From positions 33,048,863 to 33,112,862 of the forward strand of contig JAHLJT010009419.1 of assembly GCA_031308135.1 (NCBI GenBank): DNA of 64,000 bases, read 5' to 3'. The stretch is from Acheta domesticus (Eukaryota > Arthropoda > Insecta > Orthoptera > Gryllidae). Shown here in pieces: positions 1 through 12,565 of this stretch; positions within the stretch are counted from its first letter, which is position 1, and the number at the start of each line of letters is the position of its first letter. The notes below the pieces were generated by a model. That model had not been told where the DNA came from and searched no databases. It saw only the letters and a program-made list of their open reading frames with translations. The position numbers and the translations under genes were made by a program.

Positions 1-66
1 CTCTCTCCCTCTTTTCGCTCTCTCCCTCTTTTCGCTCTCTCCTTTTCTCTCTCTTTCTCTCTCACT
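1..66. repeat. (CT)n-rich low-complexity start of window
   Basis: ctctctccctcttttcgctc repeated; truncated by the window edge. Confidence 0.9.
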
Positions 67-1189
67 CTGGAGATACTGAAGAAATACCCGACCCATCTGC
101 ATCTGACTTGACTGACTTATCTTCAGCCAGCAAGATTGGGGTCCCGATAAGATATCTAGAGAGTAATAGAGTGTGATGAGAAAGTTCTTTAAAAAATCAT
201 AAAATAATTTATGCTTATGTTCAGTGAGATGAATTACCTCGTATTCTATGTAGTTAATTACTTCATGTGTACGACTTCATAATAAAGCCAAGAAATGATG
301 AGGGTCAACATCGGAAAATTAATGCTTGAAAAGAACTTGTTATATCATAGAAACACTCTTGTGGCATCTATTAGCATTTGCTAGTAGTTAAGATGTATTA
401 AAATTCACTACTTAAACCTGAATTAATTTTTACTGAACATCATTTCCCATGGAGGAGTTCATAGGAAATAACCAAGCACAATGCTGACGGATGTACGTGA
501 GAAAAATCCTGTGTCGGGTCGAAAAAACTGAACCACGATGCTCGTTTTCCTGAAGAGCTCCAGAGGAAATAATAAATCGGGCTGATTGGGTGATTCTAAC
601 AGGAGAAGAAGCTGAAGCAGAATATTGTCTAATTACGAAGGCCAATTAAAAAGTTTTGGAGAGAGGATGAGAAACCCATAATTATCGGTGTAAAACGCAC
701 TTTTTCCATTAATTTACAACTAAAATTCTGCGTATGTTTTATACACATATAATAGTTGTTTTTGTAATACTAAAATTGAATTATTGTCGAATGTATTCCA
801 ACATTGTTAAATGTTTAACTGTTTTCTAAGTGTTCTCACTGAAAAAGTTACGTACGTTTGAATGCACGTGGAGAGTTTCTTTAAAAGTACTCGTAGAATT
901 AAGAACTATTTCCAAGTGATTGAGTGTTTTTACTAAAACTTTCACTTAAAAATACGTTCCGTATTATTCGTCGCCAACCTACCAACCTCTTACTTTTCCA
1001 GCTCTCTACTACATTTTTCAGAATACCTAAGCTAAAATACAATGCTCCACTCCCCTCCTCATTAGGATGGGAACTCTGCAATCTCGAGCAGAAATGGAAT
1101 CGATAACCCACTGCCCCCAATTGGCGCCGTGGGGTCAGGGAACACGCACGAAAACGTGACCTTGGGAGTGATTGGCACGCCTGTAAGGC
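67..1189. other. A+T-rich DNA, nothing recognised
   Basis: Short frames on both strands (for example 99 codons on the minus strand at 899-1198) show no domain or conserved motif. Sequence around 960-1190 is of mixed composition and may be an old repeat. Confidence 0.5.
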
Positions 1190-1357
1190 TAGTCGCAAAA
1201 TGAGACTCGGGTCCGTGATATGACGCAGGGCGACTCATGGTGAGTTTTTGTTAACCACTGCTTATTGGACCTGCGCACCAATAAGCAGTGGTTATCTGAA
1301 ACTTCGCCTTGAGTCATTCTGCGTCACGTCACGGTCCTGCGTCTCATTTTGCGACTA
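1190..1357. mobile_element. Foldback (palindromic) MITE
   Basis: TAGTCGCAAAATGAGAC on the left mirrors GTCTCATTTTGCGACTA on the right. The inverted match continues through ccgtga..tgacgcag / ctgcgtca..tcacgg and ends in a central hairpin aaccactgcttattgg/ccaataagcagtggtt. The right end abuts the next TIR element. No target duplication is clear. Confidence 0.75.
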
Positions 1358-1752
1358 AGGTCCGATTAAATTAAGAAGGTGATTGTTAAATTAAGAAGTT
1401 CTGTGTGACGTCAGGACGCCTTTCCCGTTTCCATGGCAGCTGCCAACCAGAGAGACAAAACGTGACGTGTCAGGTCGCTCAGTTGCCTCTGCCGAACACG
1501 GGGAACATTTGAGCATCGCAAGCGACTTCCCTGCCGCCACGCCGTCCGCGTTTTCTGCCTGTGCTGCGCGCGCAATGTGTACTGTGTTGTGATGAGTTGC
1601 GTTGAGGTTAGGCTTTTGTCGTATTTTTTACACTTTTACACGTATTTTTTTGAAGTGTCCCGGTAACACGTGCTCAGTGGTGTGCGACCTGGCAACGTCG
1701 CTCCCCTCCACTCACAAATGTCAATCACCTTCTTAATTTAATCGGACCTTAG
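1355..1752. mobile_element. TIR MITE, same family as 28539-28748
   Basis: The ends CTAAGGTCCGATTAAATTAA and TTAATTTAATCGGACCTTAG are exact inverted partners. The repeat runs on through GAAGGTGATTG on each side. The interior shares the gcaacgtcgctccc / aacacgtgctca blocks with the other copy. About 400 bp, no coding capacity. Confidence 0.8.
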
Positions 1753-1762
1753 TCTAAGGGGA

Positions 1763-1985
1763 GCCCTCGAGGGCGCGCGTTTTCGGACTCCGCTGGGCGC
1801 TTCGGGCAGCGGAAGGGCGGAGGCGGCGAAGCGCGCGATCGTTAAGCGGCCACGCGCCACGGCCTTCTGGAAGCTTCCGTGCGGCGGCGCGCGCCCGATC
1901 GAACCGCCGCCGTGCCGCCGCCGTCGCCGCCTGCCACCGGCCGCCCCGGCCCCACCCCCCTCCCACCCGCTGGCGCGTGCTTTTT
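1763..1985. promoter_or_regulatory. G+C-rich island with a heat-shock-element-like motif
   Basis: About 220 bp of very G+C- and CpG-rich DNA in an A+T-rich setting. It contains TTCTGGAAGCTTC at 1865-1877, three alternating TTC/GAA units in perfect heat-shock-element spacing. Open frames on both strands follow from composition and show no domain. It could be a promoter CpG island, an unrecognised first exon, or part of a repeat; nothing decides between these. Confidence 0.3.
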
Positions 1986-2622
1986 ACAAGCACACGGACA
2001 AGTGGAGGCATGCGAGGAATGCGCGTATTTTAGTAGAAATGCTTTAATAGAGAGGAAAGCAAGTCAACGTTGGTCTTATCTATTTTGTGTAAATTGCCTT
2101 GGACATTTTGGATAGGACGGACTCATATCTGTTTTATGTTAATTACAGACACCGAAGGCTCGAACGTCACCGTCGACTTGGAAATTAGCCCATCCCCTTC
2201 TTTTCTTACAAACAGCTGTACGGATAAATGGGGCACCTGAGGAATGAGCATATTTTAGTAGAAAAGCTTTAATAGTAGTTATAAGAAGGAAGCAAGTCAA
2301 CATAAGTCTTATCTGCTTTGTATAAACTGCGTTGGAAATTTTGGGTAGACTTGACACAAGGCTTTTTCATATTAATTCCACAGTCTGAAGGCTGGAGCAT
2401 CGCTGTCGACTTGTAAATAAGCAGGCGAATCACTTTAGCAATTTGAGTAAGTTACTTTGGCGTGTATGCTTAAATAGTAGTGACTAGAAGGAAGGAAGTC
2501 AAGATGAGTCTTATCTGCTTTGGTGTAAAATACGTTGGAAATTTTGGGTTGGCTGGATGTTTTATGTTAATCACATTGAAGGCTAGAGTCTCCACATCGG
2601 TTTGGAAATAAGCAAGCTTTGG
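1980..2622. repeat. Three diverged tandem units of about 200-235 bp
   Basis: The motif aagtcaac..gtcttatctgctttg recurs at 2061, 2294 and 2496. It is followed each time by gttggaaattttgg and then a gaaggct....tcgacttggaaat block. No ORF is conserved between units, so this is a local satellite-like array rather than repeated exons. Confidence 0.65.
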
Positions 2623-3329
2623 CGATTTTTTTTGTTTCTAATTCAACGTCACCCAACTATCTGAATACGCACTTTTTGTATTACCGTCCACTATATACAG
2701 CGGTCTACACGCGTGATCCACTTATCCGCAGCCATTTCTTAAAAAATTCTCGTCCTCCACCTCCGACCCGCATGCAACACGTTTCTCATGATTTGTCCCA
2801 AACACCGAATGCACGATCTATTCGTTATTCCAACCTGATATTAATACTATAAACATTACTATTCCTCTTAAGCATTCAAACAAAAGTCTGGTAAAAGTGC
2901 ATACCGAATGTAGCTGACCACTGTGTGACGCTTCAACCTTCTACCTGAAGGAAACAATTTCTCGAACGAATTTCAACATACCAAATGGGAAAAAAACATT
3001 CCCCTCACACTCTCAATCCAACCCATTCTCCGTGACTCTCAGCCAGTGACACCTAATACGACTTACAGTTATAGACTTATATTTATTACCTCGACGATCA
3101 CTTTCCATTTCCAACTAGACACAACTTGAATGATAATAGTGGAACCGTCAAAACTAGGAATCGTTTTCAGGCGATGTTTCGCAGCCGCGTGAGCACGCTC
3201 TCTTCCAATAAATGCAGAAGCCATCCAAATAACAATCCGAAAATTCAATCTCAAATTCCTCCTCGCGATCACTTTTGTTTTACAAAAGCCATTGTTTATT
3301 GTTCAAAAAAATATGTTCGAAATTACGAA

Positions 3330-3970
3330 AGTTCGAATAATGTCAAGTAAAGTTTCTGGAAAACTTAACCGTTTCCTGTGAAAACCAACTCCAAATTTCG
3401 CATTATCAGAAACGCTCAAACGCCATTTTTCCACAAATGGCTTCAACTTTTTCTTCAAACTTTTGGAACGGATAGTGCTAATTGCACTTTTTAATAAGAC
3501 GTAAAGTTCACTTCGGGGTATTTGTTTGTTTTTTCAAAAATTAATCAAATGTAATATTTTTGAAAGATCTCCCACACCGATAATATGCACTTTTCTCACA
3601 ATTAGTAAACATTATTGGATTTCTGAGTTAACGTGCTTTAAATGACTTCAAATTAAGTTTTTCGGAAACACAAATGATTCCTGTGAAAAAAGCAAATTTC
3701 TCATTTAGAAACGCCATTCTCTTAAAAACTGCTCCAAATTTTTCAAAGAAATTTCCATTTAGAACGAGGTTTTACTGTTCTTTAATATTCTTAAAATAAT
3801 ATTTCCGTTTTACTATAAGAAAGCGAAAACTTAAGAAAATGTTTAAAAAGTAATTTGGCGGCGATAGATGGCAGTTGGCAAGAGTATATGGCAAGTCCTA
3901 ATAGCTAACCGAGATCAAAGTAAATAGAAAACTTATACGGGAAAGTCTGTGCCTTTCTGTAGCACCACTC
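3330..3970 (+). repeat. Copy 1 of the ACTTTCCCGTAT repeat family (3' part)
   Basis: It has the family's characteristic blocks aaacgccatttt, acggatagtgctaattgcac and gatagatggcag, and ends tacgggaaagtctgtgcc..tctgtagcaccact. The 5' half is missing. Confidence 0.75.
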
Positions 3971-4174
3971 ATCGTCATTAAAAAAGCGGCATCCTGAAGG
4001 ACCCCACTGATCTGCTGCAAACTCGGTGGGTATTTTGCACACCATTCGCTAAGCCAATGATTTAGTTTTCACGGTCGACCGCGCGCTGGGGGGTCGGGGG
4101 TAGGGGCTTGGCGTCGCACCCACCGTCCGAGAAAGAGGGCCTCAAACGGCCGTCCCGGCCATTGCGACATCGGG

Positions 4175-4890
4175 TAGCGTCGCTTGAGTGTCACCTGCAC
4201 GTACACTACGCCTAGGACACTCGTTCAACAGCCGGCTATCCAGTTAGACGCGTTCGAGAGGGGCCGCATCGTGGGTCTGCGGGAGGCTGGTTTGTCCTGT
4301 CGCCGTATTGCGCGCCACACCGGTCGTACGGACACCACCATTGCCCGCTGTTGGCGGCAATGGATTGAGGAAGGCACGCACACACTACATGCAGGATCTG
4401 GACGTCCGCCACGCACGACAAGGAGGGAGGACCGATGGATTTTTCGCCTCGCTCGCACAGATCCAACAGCAGATCCACGTTCAGGAGATCCTGCAACCGG
4501 TGGCTCTGCCGTTCGTGAACGCCCACGCCCATGCCCTATTTCAACAGGACAACGCGCGTCCGGATACCGCAGCGATCTCCCGAACATACCTCGCAGTCGA
4601 GGATATTCTGCCATGGCCCAGTCGCATCGCCAGACCTCTCCCCAATCGAGAATGTTTGGGGTGCTATGGAGCGTGCGATCAGGATCCCACCCCTACCCAC
4701 CAATCTGCAAGAACTGCGCGTTCAGGTGCCAGCTGCATGGAATGAACTAGCACAGAACTCCATTGAGACCTGTACAACTCCAAGCCGCGACGTCTGGACG
4801 CGGGTATTCGCCAACATGGTGTCCCACGCTATACTAACATGTACCGTCTGTGGCCGTTGTAGCGCAATAAATGTTCGTCCTACATATGTG
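4175..4890 (+). pseudogene. Tc1-like transposase, internally deleted
   Basis: The first frame gives LDAFERGRIVGLREAGLSCR and RIARHTGRTDTTIARCW, the paired HTH DNA-binding domain of Tc1-family transposases. After a jump in frame come FQQDNARPDTAA (second catalytic Asp) and ILPWPS, and in a third frame SPDLSPIENVWG (third catalytic acidic residue region). The part holding the first catalytic Asp is missing between HTH and QDN. The deletion plus frame changes make it non-functional. Terminal repeats were not identified. Confidence 0.85.
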
Positions 4891-5399
4891 AAAGTGTAAT
4901 CATTTCGTATGCGTGGTACCCTCTATCTGCCTGCCAACAATTATCGCAATCCGCCTCGTCCTTCTGGGTGATTTGTTTTTGACGATGAGTGTGTGTGTGT
5001 GTATATATATTATACATGATTATTGCTTATTTCGTACTTTGTTGTTCCGTTAAGTTACGATCATAGTCATAACGTACGGTTCCAACAAAGTAGAATCTCG
5101 TGAGGGGCAAGATCTCGTGTAGCAAATTTATGCCAGACGGTATTTCGTCCTGAGAAATAACTTTTCCTCCAACAGAAAATGGAAAGGAAACGTTCTTAGA
5201 AGAAAATATTAGCTTTGGGGTCGACGATAACATTGAATCGATTGTTTGATTTGTCCGTGTTTCCAGTGAAGAGTCCGCTTCTCCTGTTTAAATCGATGCT
5301 TTCAAAGGGTGTGGTGACCTTTGGCTTACGTAAGAGACTTTTGTCTCTCGGTTTTCAATATAAACTAATATAAATTTGTTTAAAAGGAGCGTGTGAAAA

Positions 5400-5780
5400 A
5401 CAAATATCAATCCTGGCTCAACAAAACTCGAAAACATTTTTGCTGGAACACACACCATCTTCACCAGCATCACAACAACAAACCACAATCAAATTCAGAG
5501 CAATTATTCTAGTAAGATCCAGATCATCAAATAAAACACAAAAATATCAAATATTAATCCTGGCTCAACAAAAACGCGAAAACTTTATTTTTAGCTGGAA
5601 CGCGCGCGCACACACACACACACACATCACACCACACCACACCACACTCCATACACACATCATACACCCCACCACCATCACTATCATCACCACCACCACG
5701 ACAAAACAACACATCACTCTCAATTTCAAAGCGATGACTCTAGTAAGATCCAGATCTTCAGATAAAATACGAAAATTATA
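5400..5780. repeat. Direct repeat with CA expansion
   Basis: tcctggctcaacaaaa and ctagtaagatccagatc each occur twice in the same order (from about 5411 and 5558). The second unit is lengthened by a (CA)n/(CAC)n microsatellite at 5605-5705. Confidence 0.75.
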
Positions 5781-6560
5781 ATAACTATTCCACCAGTGAA
5801 CTTAAAACCAATAGTGTTTAACTATACTTAAAATTGCCTCGACCAAGTTGGTGTACCTCAAAGAATTTATCGCTTTTTCAATTTGATTTTTCTTACCGCT
5901 CCTTCCTACAGGCCAATAATAAGATGAGACTCATCTATCGTAAGAGGCGGTATGTATCGGTCGCTGTGTTGACGTGCAATAAACCGCGTATGTACTCTAA
6001 CATAACCTCATTGATTTTAATAAGCTTTCATTTATTTTCAATATTTGGTGCATTTCAAAAGTCTGTTGGATGTAATTTCATTCGTAGAATTGTCGTATTA
6101 AATACCTCTCGCACTTGGAAATTCTCAGATAAATCCCCTTTTGGTTCCGCGAGGGGGATTTATTGACAATTTCCAAAGTGCTCATGGTATTACCAAACAA
6201 TAGAACAAATTAATAATATTTCAAATTAATCAAAAGAAATATCAAATTAAAAGTCAATGTAATTTCGTTCTCTTATGCAGCACTCTTAACGAAAAAATAC
6301 AACAGCAAATATACTAATAGATTTTCTAAGCGCTAATAAAAGCTATCTCGAATAGACTTAGGTCATTAATATTACATTCGCTGTATTGAAAATGGTCAAT
6401 AATGTAAATTAAATCTATAAAAGTTATTCAAGTAGTTTCTGCTTCTTAAGAATAGAGCAAAAGAAGAAACTCCTCTTAGCGACCACGAAATCACAAATGA
6501 GATTTCCTCCTACCTTAATTATCCAACATTATAAAAAAATAAACAAGATTTAATCTATTA

Positions 6561-6750
6561 AATTACAAGGAAATAAACATTTTGAAACCCCGGTTTTGTT
6601 TTAAAGACTGCGAAAACGTAAAAATTACAAGGAAATAAACATTTTGAAACCTCGGTTTTGTTTTGAAGACTGCGAAAACGTAAAAATTACAAGGAAATAA
6701 ATATTTTGAAACCTCGGTTTTGTTTTAAAGACTGCCAAAACGTAAAAATT
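6561..6750. repeat. Three tandem 62-bp units
   Basis: aattacaaggaaataaacat plus tttgaaacc.cggttttgtt recurs at 6561, 6623 and 6685 with few differences. Confidence 0.9.
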
Positions 6751-7003
6751 ACCCAATTAGTGCCCAGCGTGTCCATCTGGAAGTGGCAACGGCGCAGGGA
6801 GGTCGTTTCAATGTCGGGTGTGAAATGCAGAAATATAGAATTCATCCCGCGAATGCCATTCATTGGATTGACATGTAGAATTGGAAGGAAAGTGTGAGGC
6901 GTCGAAACTCTCAAACACGACTGAAGTATCCAAAAATGTTATCCGAAATGGAATAATGTTAGCAGCCGCTGTTCGATTCTAACCGGCTGATCTAATGGGT
7001 AGT

Positions 7004-7317
7004 TTTCCGTGGTTTCTCCGATCAACACCTCGCGAATGCTAGAGCATTACTCTAAGAAATGTGCAATGGAGCGTACGTGATCTTTCCTTCCTCTTCGTTG
7101 TCCTATCCTCACCCCTTACTTACACACATTCCGCTGGAGGGAGATACCTGCTTTGGGAAAACCGCAAGCCGACGAGTAGGTGGGCGCCAGATCTTGCGAT
7201 TCAGCTGGGGAAGATCATGGCCACTTCCCGCGATTCAAACATTCATTACACTTACGAGACTGATAACCTTAACAGTTGACACATCTGAAAACATCAATCA
7301 ATCAATCAATCAATCAA
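7004..7317 (+). mobile_element. Non-LTR retroelement/SINE copy with (AATC)n tail
   Basis: Contains tagttttccgtggtttctcc, tcctatcctcaccccttact and a 3' tail of repeated aatc. It shares these in order with 29638-30073. The common 3' microsatellite tail suggests LINE-mediated retroposition. No protein domain is readable. Confidence 0.65.
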
Positions 7318-9172
7318 TTTGCAATACATTTCATGTAAGATTCTTTTATCCGGCAAAGAGCCTTTGTGCTTCTAGATAAAACGATGACTGTGCCGAGTAC
7401 GTATTCAACTACTCGTACATTCGATGATGACGCCATTAACCTAAATTGCCTGATGCCCGGGAAGGTCTGAACCTGAAGACTTTCCTCTAAACTATCAAAA
7501 CTCGAATGTCAATACAAGTTCATAGAAAAGATCCGACATCTAAAATTAAAATTTACTTTTAAGTGCATTTTTATTGAGTTAAACTATGTCCAAAGGCAAC
7601 TAATACCAATAACAACAAAACCCTGATTGAGAAGAGCAGATGCTACCAACATATCAGAAATATGGAGTAAAATATCTCAAAATATGTGAAGTGTTTCGAG
7701 AGTGGCTGCATTAATTGTCAGAATTCGTGAGTATTCCCATGCCACACATGAAATAATTAATAATAATTATTAAAAGATCACAATTATACTCGTAATTTCA
7801 AACAATCTTAGCATTCAGTTCAAAATGTCAAACTTAAGTTTGTTTTCAATCATGAATAGAGACCGGATTTTTATATAATTACTTCTTTTTAGTCTTTCTA
7901 CTTACCACTCCAAAAATTCTAATCTTGGCAAATCGTCGCTTTTCTAACATTATCAAAACGTTTCGTTACATATTTTTTACATATTTAGTACTTTATTTCA
8001 CATGTTCGTTTTATAATTAATGTATTTTTAATATTACATATTATATTCGATTTTACATTTTTATTACATATTCTTACTTTTTTCATCTCATATTTATGTA
8101 CATATTTCCACCTTTCATACTATATATTTTTCCGGTCTCTAATCATGAGACCTGTCCCAACTAAAGACCTTTGTCTGTGATTATGTTATCTGACAGTAGA
8201 AGTCCTGATATGTAAATATTTATTTCCAGATGACTAGAGAATGTAAGAAAGAGAGTCAGTTTGATTTAATACTACTTCAAAATAACGAAATGTGACATAT
8301 TCTATTGAATTTGATAACGGAAACAAATGAGCATCTGATCATAGTTAATCGAAACAAGAGGTTTGCCAACCATTGTCTTAAAAAAGCATTTTATGGGAAT
8401 GTATCAAAGCGTTGATTTTCCTTTCCTTGACAATGTCTGGGAGTAATAGTTGTGCGACTGTGTTCATATAATTTGAAATGATAAATCACTTTGCTACGAC
8501 AAATGAGTTTTACTCATGGGTTGAGTACAAAGGAAAGCTGAAAGATATGAGAATCATTGCAATGGTCATTATTCAAGGTATCTCCCCCAATGGCACCGCC
8601 TCACCTAGGACAAGCTCTAATCTTCTGACTGGTGTCCCGATATTAGTAATAGTATCGTAATAGTAATAGTATATAGAATAGGCATGTAAGTGTTTGTGTG
8701 TGCATAAATGGAGAGGGCATAGAAAATCCGGTCAAAGCAGCTCACCGCAAGAATTCTCCAGATAGCTGCTGAATTCGACCTATGTAGCTAGTATCGAAAA
8801 TCCACCACTGTTAGGATTCGAACCCCAGCACCTCCCAGAAAAGTCATGCAGAGACAGCGGCAATGCTGGGTCCCATCTAAACCCAGCCGATGATAAACAC
8901 GAGCGTCTGTGACGATATCCCGACCTATAAAATAGTCAAAAACCAAGTCCCCACCTCGATTTTTCTTCGGGATATGGGTTTTTGGTGGTTGCCTGCATGC
9001 TGAAAGTGTGTGAATGTAAACTTGTTTTGGATTCAATCCTCTAGAGGGCAGGTAGTGAAGCGCCCTCTCCCCTAAAAAAGGTTCACCCTCACCGAGACAA
9101 AAGCGAGCAAAGTACCTTCGCAGGGCACCACACGGCCCCTTCGCACGGCACCACAGAGCAGCGGTTTTAAAT
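7318..9172. other. A+T-rich DNA, nothing recognised
   Basis: Includes a ttacatatttt-rich stretch at 7960-8130. A block at 8765-9030 of more even composition holds a B-box-like ggggttcgaatcc on the minus strand and may be a retroposon, but no partner box was found. Confidence 0.45.
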
Positions 9173-9401
9173 CAGTGGTGTCAAGGTTTTCTACTGGTAG
9201 CAGTGGCACGCGTCGTGGCATCGTGGCATGCCACGACCTTCTCTGCGCAACTAGTATCGGAAAAGGACCTATTACGAGTAGTAGTAACCCCGCCGTTTTA
9301 CAATAGGGATGACGTTGTCTCTGGTGGCGGGGTAATGAACTGCATGGAAGGGCGATTTCGTCGTGGCAATCGTGCTCCCGCTCGTGGCCTTGACAACACT
9401 G
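9173..9401. mobile_element. Small hAT-type MITE
   Basis: 229 bp with ends CAGTGGTGTCAAGG and CCTTGACAACACTG. The flanking 8-mers TTTTAAAT and GTTTAAAA agree at six of eight positions, consistent with a worn hAT target duplication. It is the same family as the copy beside IR exon E, reverse orientation. The short ORFs across it are not convincing genes. Confidence 0.65.
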
Positions 9402-10002
9402 GTTTAAAAGGAGGAATTCACACGAGTGGAGGAGTTGCGCTCCTGTGCCGCTCGGTGGCTGCCACAAAACAGGTTTTTCTCTGCCTGTCAAAGAGAGTGA
9501 AACCTATATCGGTGGTATGAAATAGCTACGTTTACATTTACATTTCCATGAAAATAATATAGAAATCTTCGATTTTTTTAACATTCACGTGTTTGTTTTG
9601 ATGATACACACGAGTATGAGTGTGTCATTTTCTGTATTACACACTTGAAGTTTCTAAATAACATGAATGAATAGGAATATTTGTTTTCAAAATACGAGTT
9701 CAGAAGTTATCCATTTCCGAGGGTAGATCGAGCGCGAAATTAGTTACTTCAATGGTAGATGAAGCGACTTTCTACTTATTGTTATTATAATCGGTTATAT
9801 TTAAATCGTGGTTTACATTTCTCGTCTTAAATTCAATTACACAGTCTCTTCCATGTCATTTTAGTCACGCGCGTCTTCACACAAGACAGCAAGGACATCT
9901 GTTCCGATACATTCGATGAATTTGTAACTCAATACAGCCTGACACCAAGCTTTACACCCGGACTTGCGGATGTAGACCAAATGTGACTTGCGGGATCAGG
10001 TT

Positions 10003-10560
10003 AGTAATAGGGATTTTTTGCACAGCAAAGTGTACTGGAATCGACTGCAATATCTCGACCCCTTTTCAGCATCATTACATGAGCAACTCGAGATGGGCAT
10101 GCGCAGCGGTTCGAGATTGATGTCGATTGTTGAAAGGGCAGCAAAAATCCCTAATAAGTTCAGAGAAGACCGACAAACAGTATAACATATGCCCAATACT
10201 GATATCTGGGAACCCTGAACAATAACTGAACCCAGACCCTGAACGATAGCGCACGTAGGAAAATTTACTTAGGGACTTTTACAGTACAATTGCAATAGGG
10301 AATTTTTGCACAGCGTGATGCATCTGGGCGTGTACATACTTTTGAACCTTTGTGCACGCACAACTCTATCTCGAACTCCAAGAGATATCGGAGCCCGCTA
10401 ATCTTCCGAATTAGAGACTTTTTGCTCAGCGTTAGCACCTTATCGGTACCACTTTTGAGCCTCTCTTCTGTTCATGCGCAACTCGAACCGCGCATGCGCA
10501 GAGACTCGAAGTGGTACAAGCGAAGGTGTTTCACGCTGCGCAAAACGTATCTTCTATGTA
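10003..10560. repeat. Cluster of related foldback elements
   Basis: 10003-10160 is a palindrome (aatagggattttttgcacag mirrored by gcaaaaatccctaata). Two further relatives follow at about 10287 (aatagggaatttttgcacag cg) and 10405-10545 (gactttttgctcagcgttag with a mirrored aagtggtac..aggtgtttcacgct). No coding capacity. Confidence 0.6.
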
Positions 10561-10569
10561 GTGGGCGAC

Positions 10570-12560
10570 TTATATCAAACGCTAATCGATAACTCGGTCA
10601 TGCTGTATCACATTCGTTCACAACCGTTGCGGCAAATTGTGCTGCTAATTCTATATTCTCATGATGCAACATCCTTTAGGTGGCATTAATCTGTAAATTT
10701 AATAATATGTACTTATGATATTAGATTTATTTAATAATTCAAGAATTTATAATAATAAAATTAAAAACACAGATCAGTGGTTGATGGGCAGCTTCAGTCG
10801 AACGAACATGAACCAAGAGGATGTGGTTCATTATGGTAATTTAGCGCACACTTACACACCACAGTTCGAAACTTCTTCCATGTCGAGCTAAACCTTGCGC
10901 AAAAACTCTTTCTCGACGTCACACACTATTGATCTCGAAGTTGCTTTACTCTACGCTACGCAAGCACTCCCTTGTAATTTCTGCTTGCAGCGATGGTTAT
11001 TGACTTCGAGAGTATCGAGTCGTCTCTTCCTCGAGCACTTTATCGATGCACGGGATTTTCGTGGGACGCAGCTCGTGTAGCCTTTCTCACAGACGAGAAG
11101 GAGAAAGGATATTCTGCACTTGATCAACATTTATACTGCTTTTACCTTCCTTTGTATCTGTTTTTCACCCTCGGTTCATTTTTGGGTACCTTTGTGTTTT
11201 TGTAGAATTTGGGATCCCCGTCACTGTGGGGGCACACAATCCGCTATGTAAATATGGTGGTTTGTCATTCGATATAACAATTGTGAATGGGGAAAGCAAA
11301 AGTAAGCGTGAACAAGAACATTAAGTAGTCACCGTGAAAGTTTGTAAGTTGCAAGTTTGTTCGTTCATGTTAAACCACACACTATCGTGTACCGCAACAT
11401 CATTCAAAGAGCTTCTAGCATTTTCTTTAAACAGAAACAAATATAGTTGAATCAATCACCATTCTGCATTTATCATTCTCATTGCTCATGAAACGCTTCC
11501 AAAGGCTCATTCGCCTTTGTCAGAGAATAAAAGAGTTACTTATGCACCACGAGCGTTATAAGTAGAGGGCGGATTTTGATGAACTAAAACATCGACAAAA
11601 ATGATCAATAAAATGTTCTCAGAATGTTTTTAAAATGCTCTTAAAGCAAAGAAAAATGACGTAAAAATGTTATCAAAACCAGTTCGGATGAACAATTCAA
11701 ACTACTGGATATGTTTCTGATGTAATTGAGGTTTCTTGCATTCGTTCAAGTGAACTCGGCTTGCAAACTTTTGATATGGACTGATCTTTAACAAGAAATC
11801 TGTCTTTAGTTATCCCGAAATCGCCCGAACTGACAATGGCGCTGAAAAGCATCACAGGAACCTTAGATTACATACTCACAACTGCTGACATTACAATTTC
11901 TGAGCGAAGAAATCGAATAGGTTACCCAGAAATTTTATGGAGAACATTTGTTGTATATCATAAATAATAACTCAAGCAATTACCTTCAAAATGATATGAA
12001 AACCAATGAAATCAGCGGAAATGCACTAAACATGACTGAAAAAAGTAAAAATGACTTATTAATCGAAATCGATGAAAAATGCCAAAGAAATGACTTATAA
12101 AAATGGATAATTTCCTTTTGTCGTAGCATAAAATTAATTTCTATACTAAACGGCATTGTTGTAAAGTGAAAAGAAAAAAAGACATTTCATTGAAATGAGG
12201 TGACCAATCGTCGTCCTTTAGGGAGGATAGTCCTCCTTTCGTCGGTTCTGTCCTTCCTCTAAAAGTGTCCTCCTACCTGTCCTCCTTTTCCATTTTTAAA
12301 ACGAATGTGTTAATCTAGTGTTAATGTGCTAATCTAGTTAACCAAGTGAGAAATTAAGGTTGAATACGCTAGTTGCAGCACTTACCGTAAAATCCAGTAA
12401 AAGGAGTTGCTCCGAATTTCCAATATATTGTTAGAAAATGATATATTGACAAACATATTAATACAATGGGAAAGTACTCGTTTAATTAAATAATTGAAAC
12501 AGATAAAAGCATAATTAGTATGATTGTGTTTGAACAAATATAGTTTCATAAATTTACGTT
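10570..12560. other. Intergenic or intronic DNA, nothing recognised
   Basis: No gene. At 12210-12295 a gtcctcctt motif is repeated several times in both orientations. Confidence 0.5.
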
Positions 12561-12565
12561 GTACT

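Noticed and set aside
899..1198. 99-codon minus-strand frame
   Set aside because: No domain, no start context, overlaps mixed-composition repeat-like DNA.
1763..1985. 5' exon of the IR gene
   Set aside because: Open frames but no signal peptide or IR motif and no phase-compatible donor that can be defended; left as an unassigned island.
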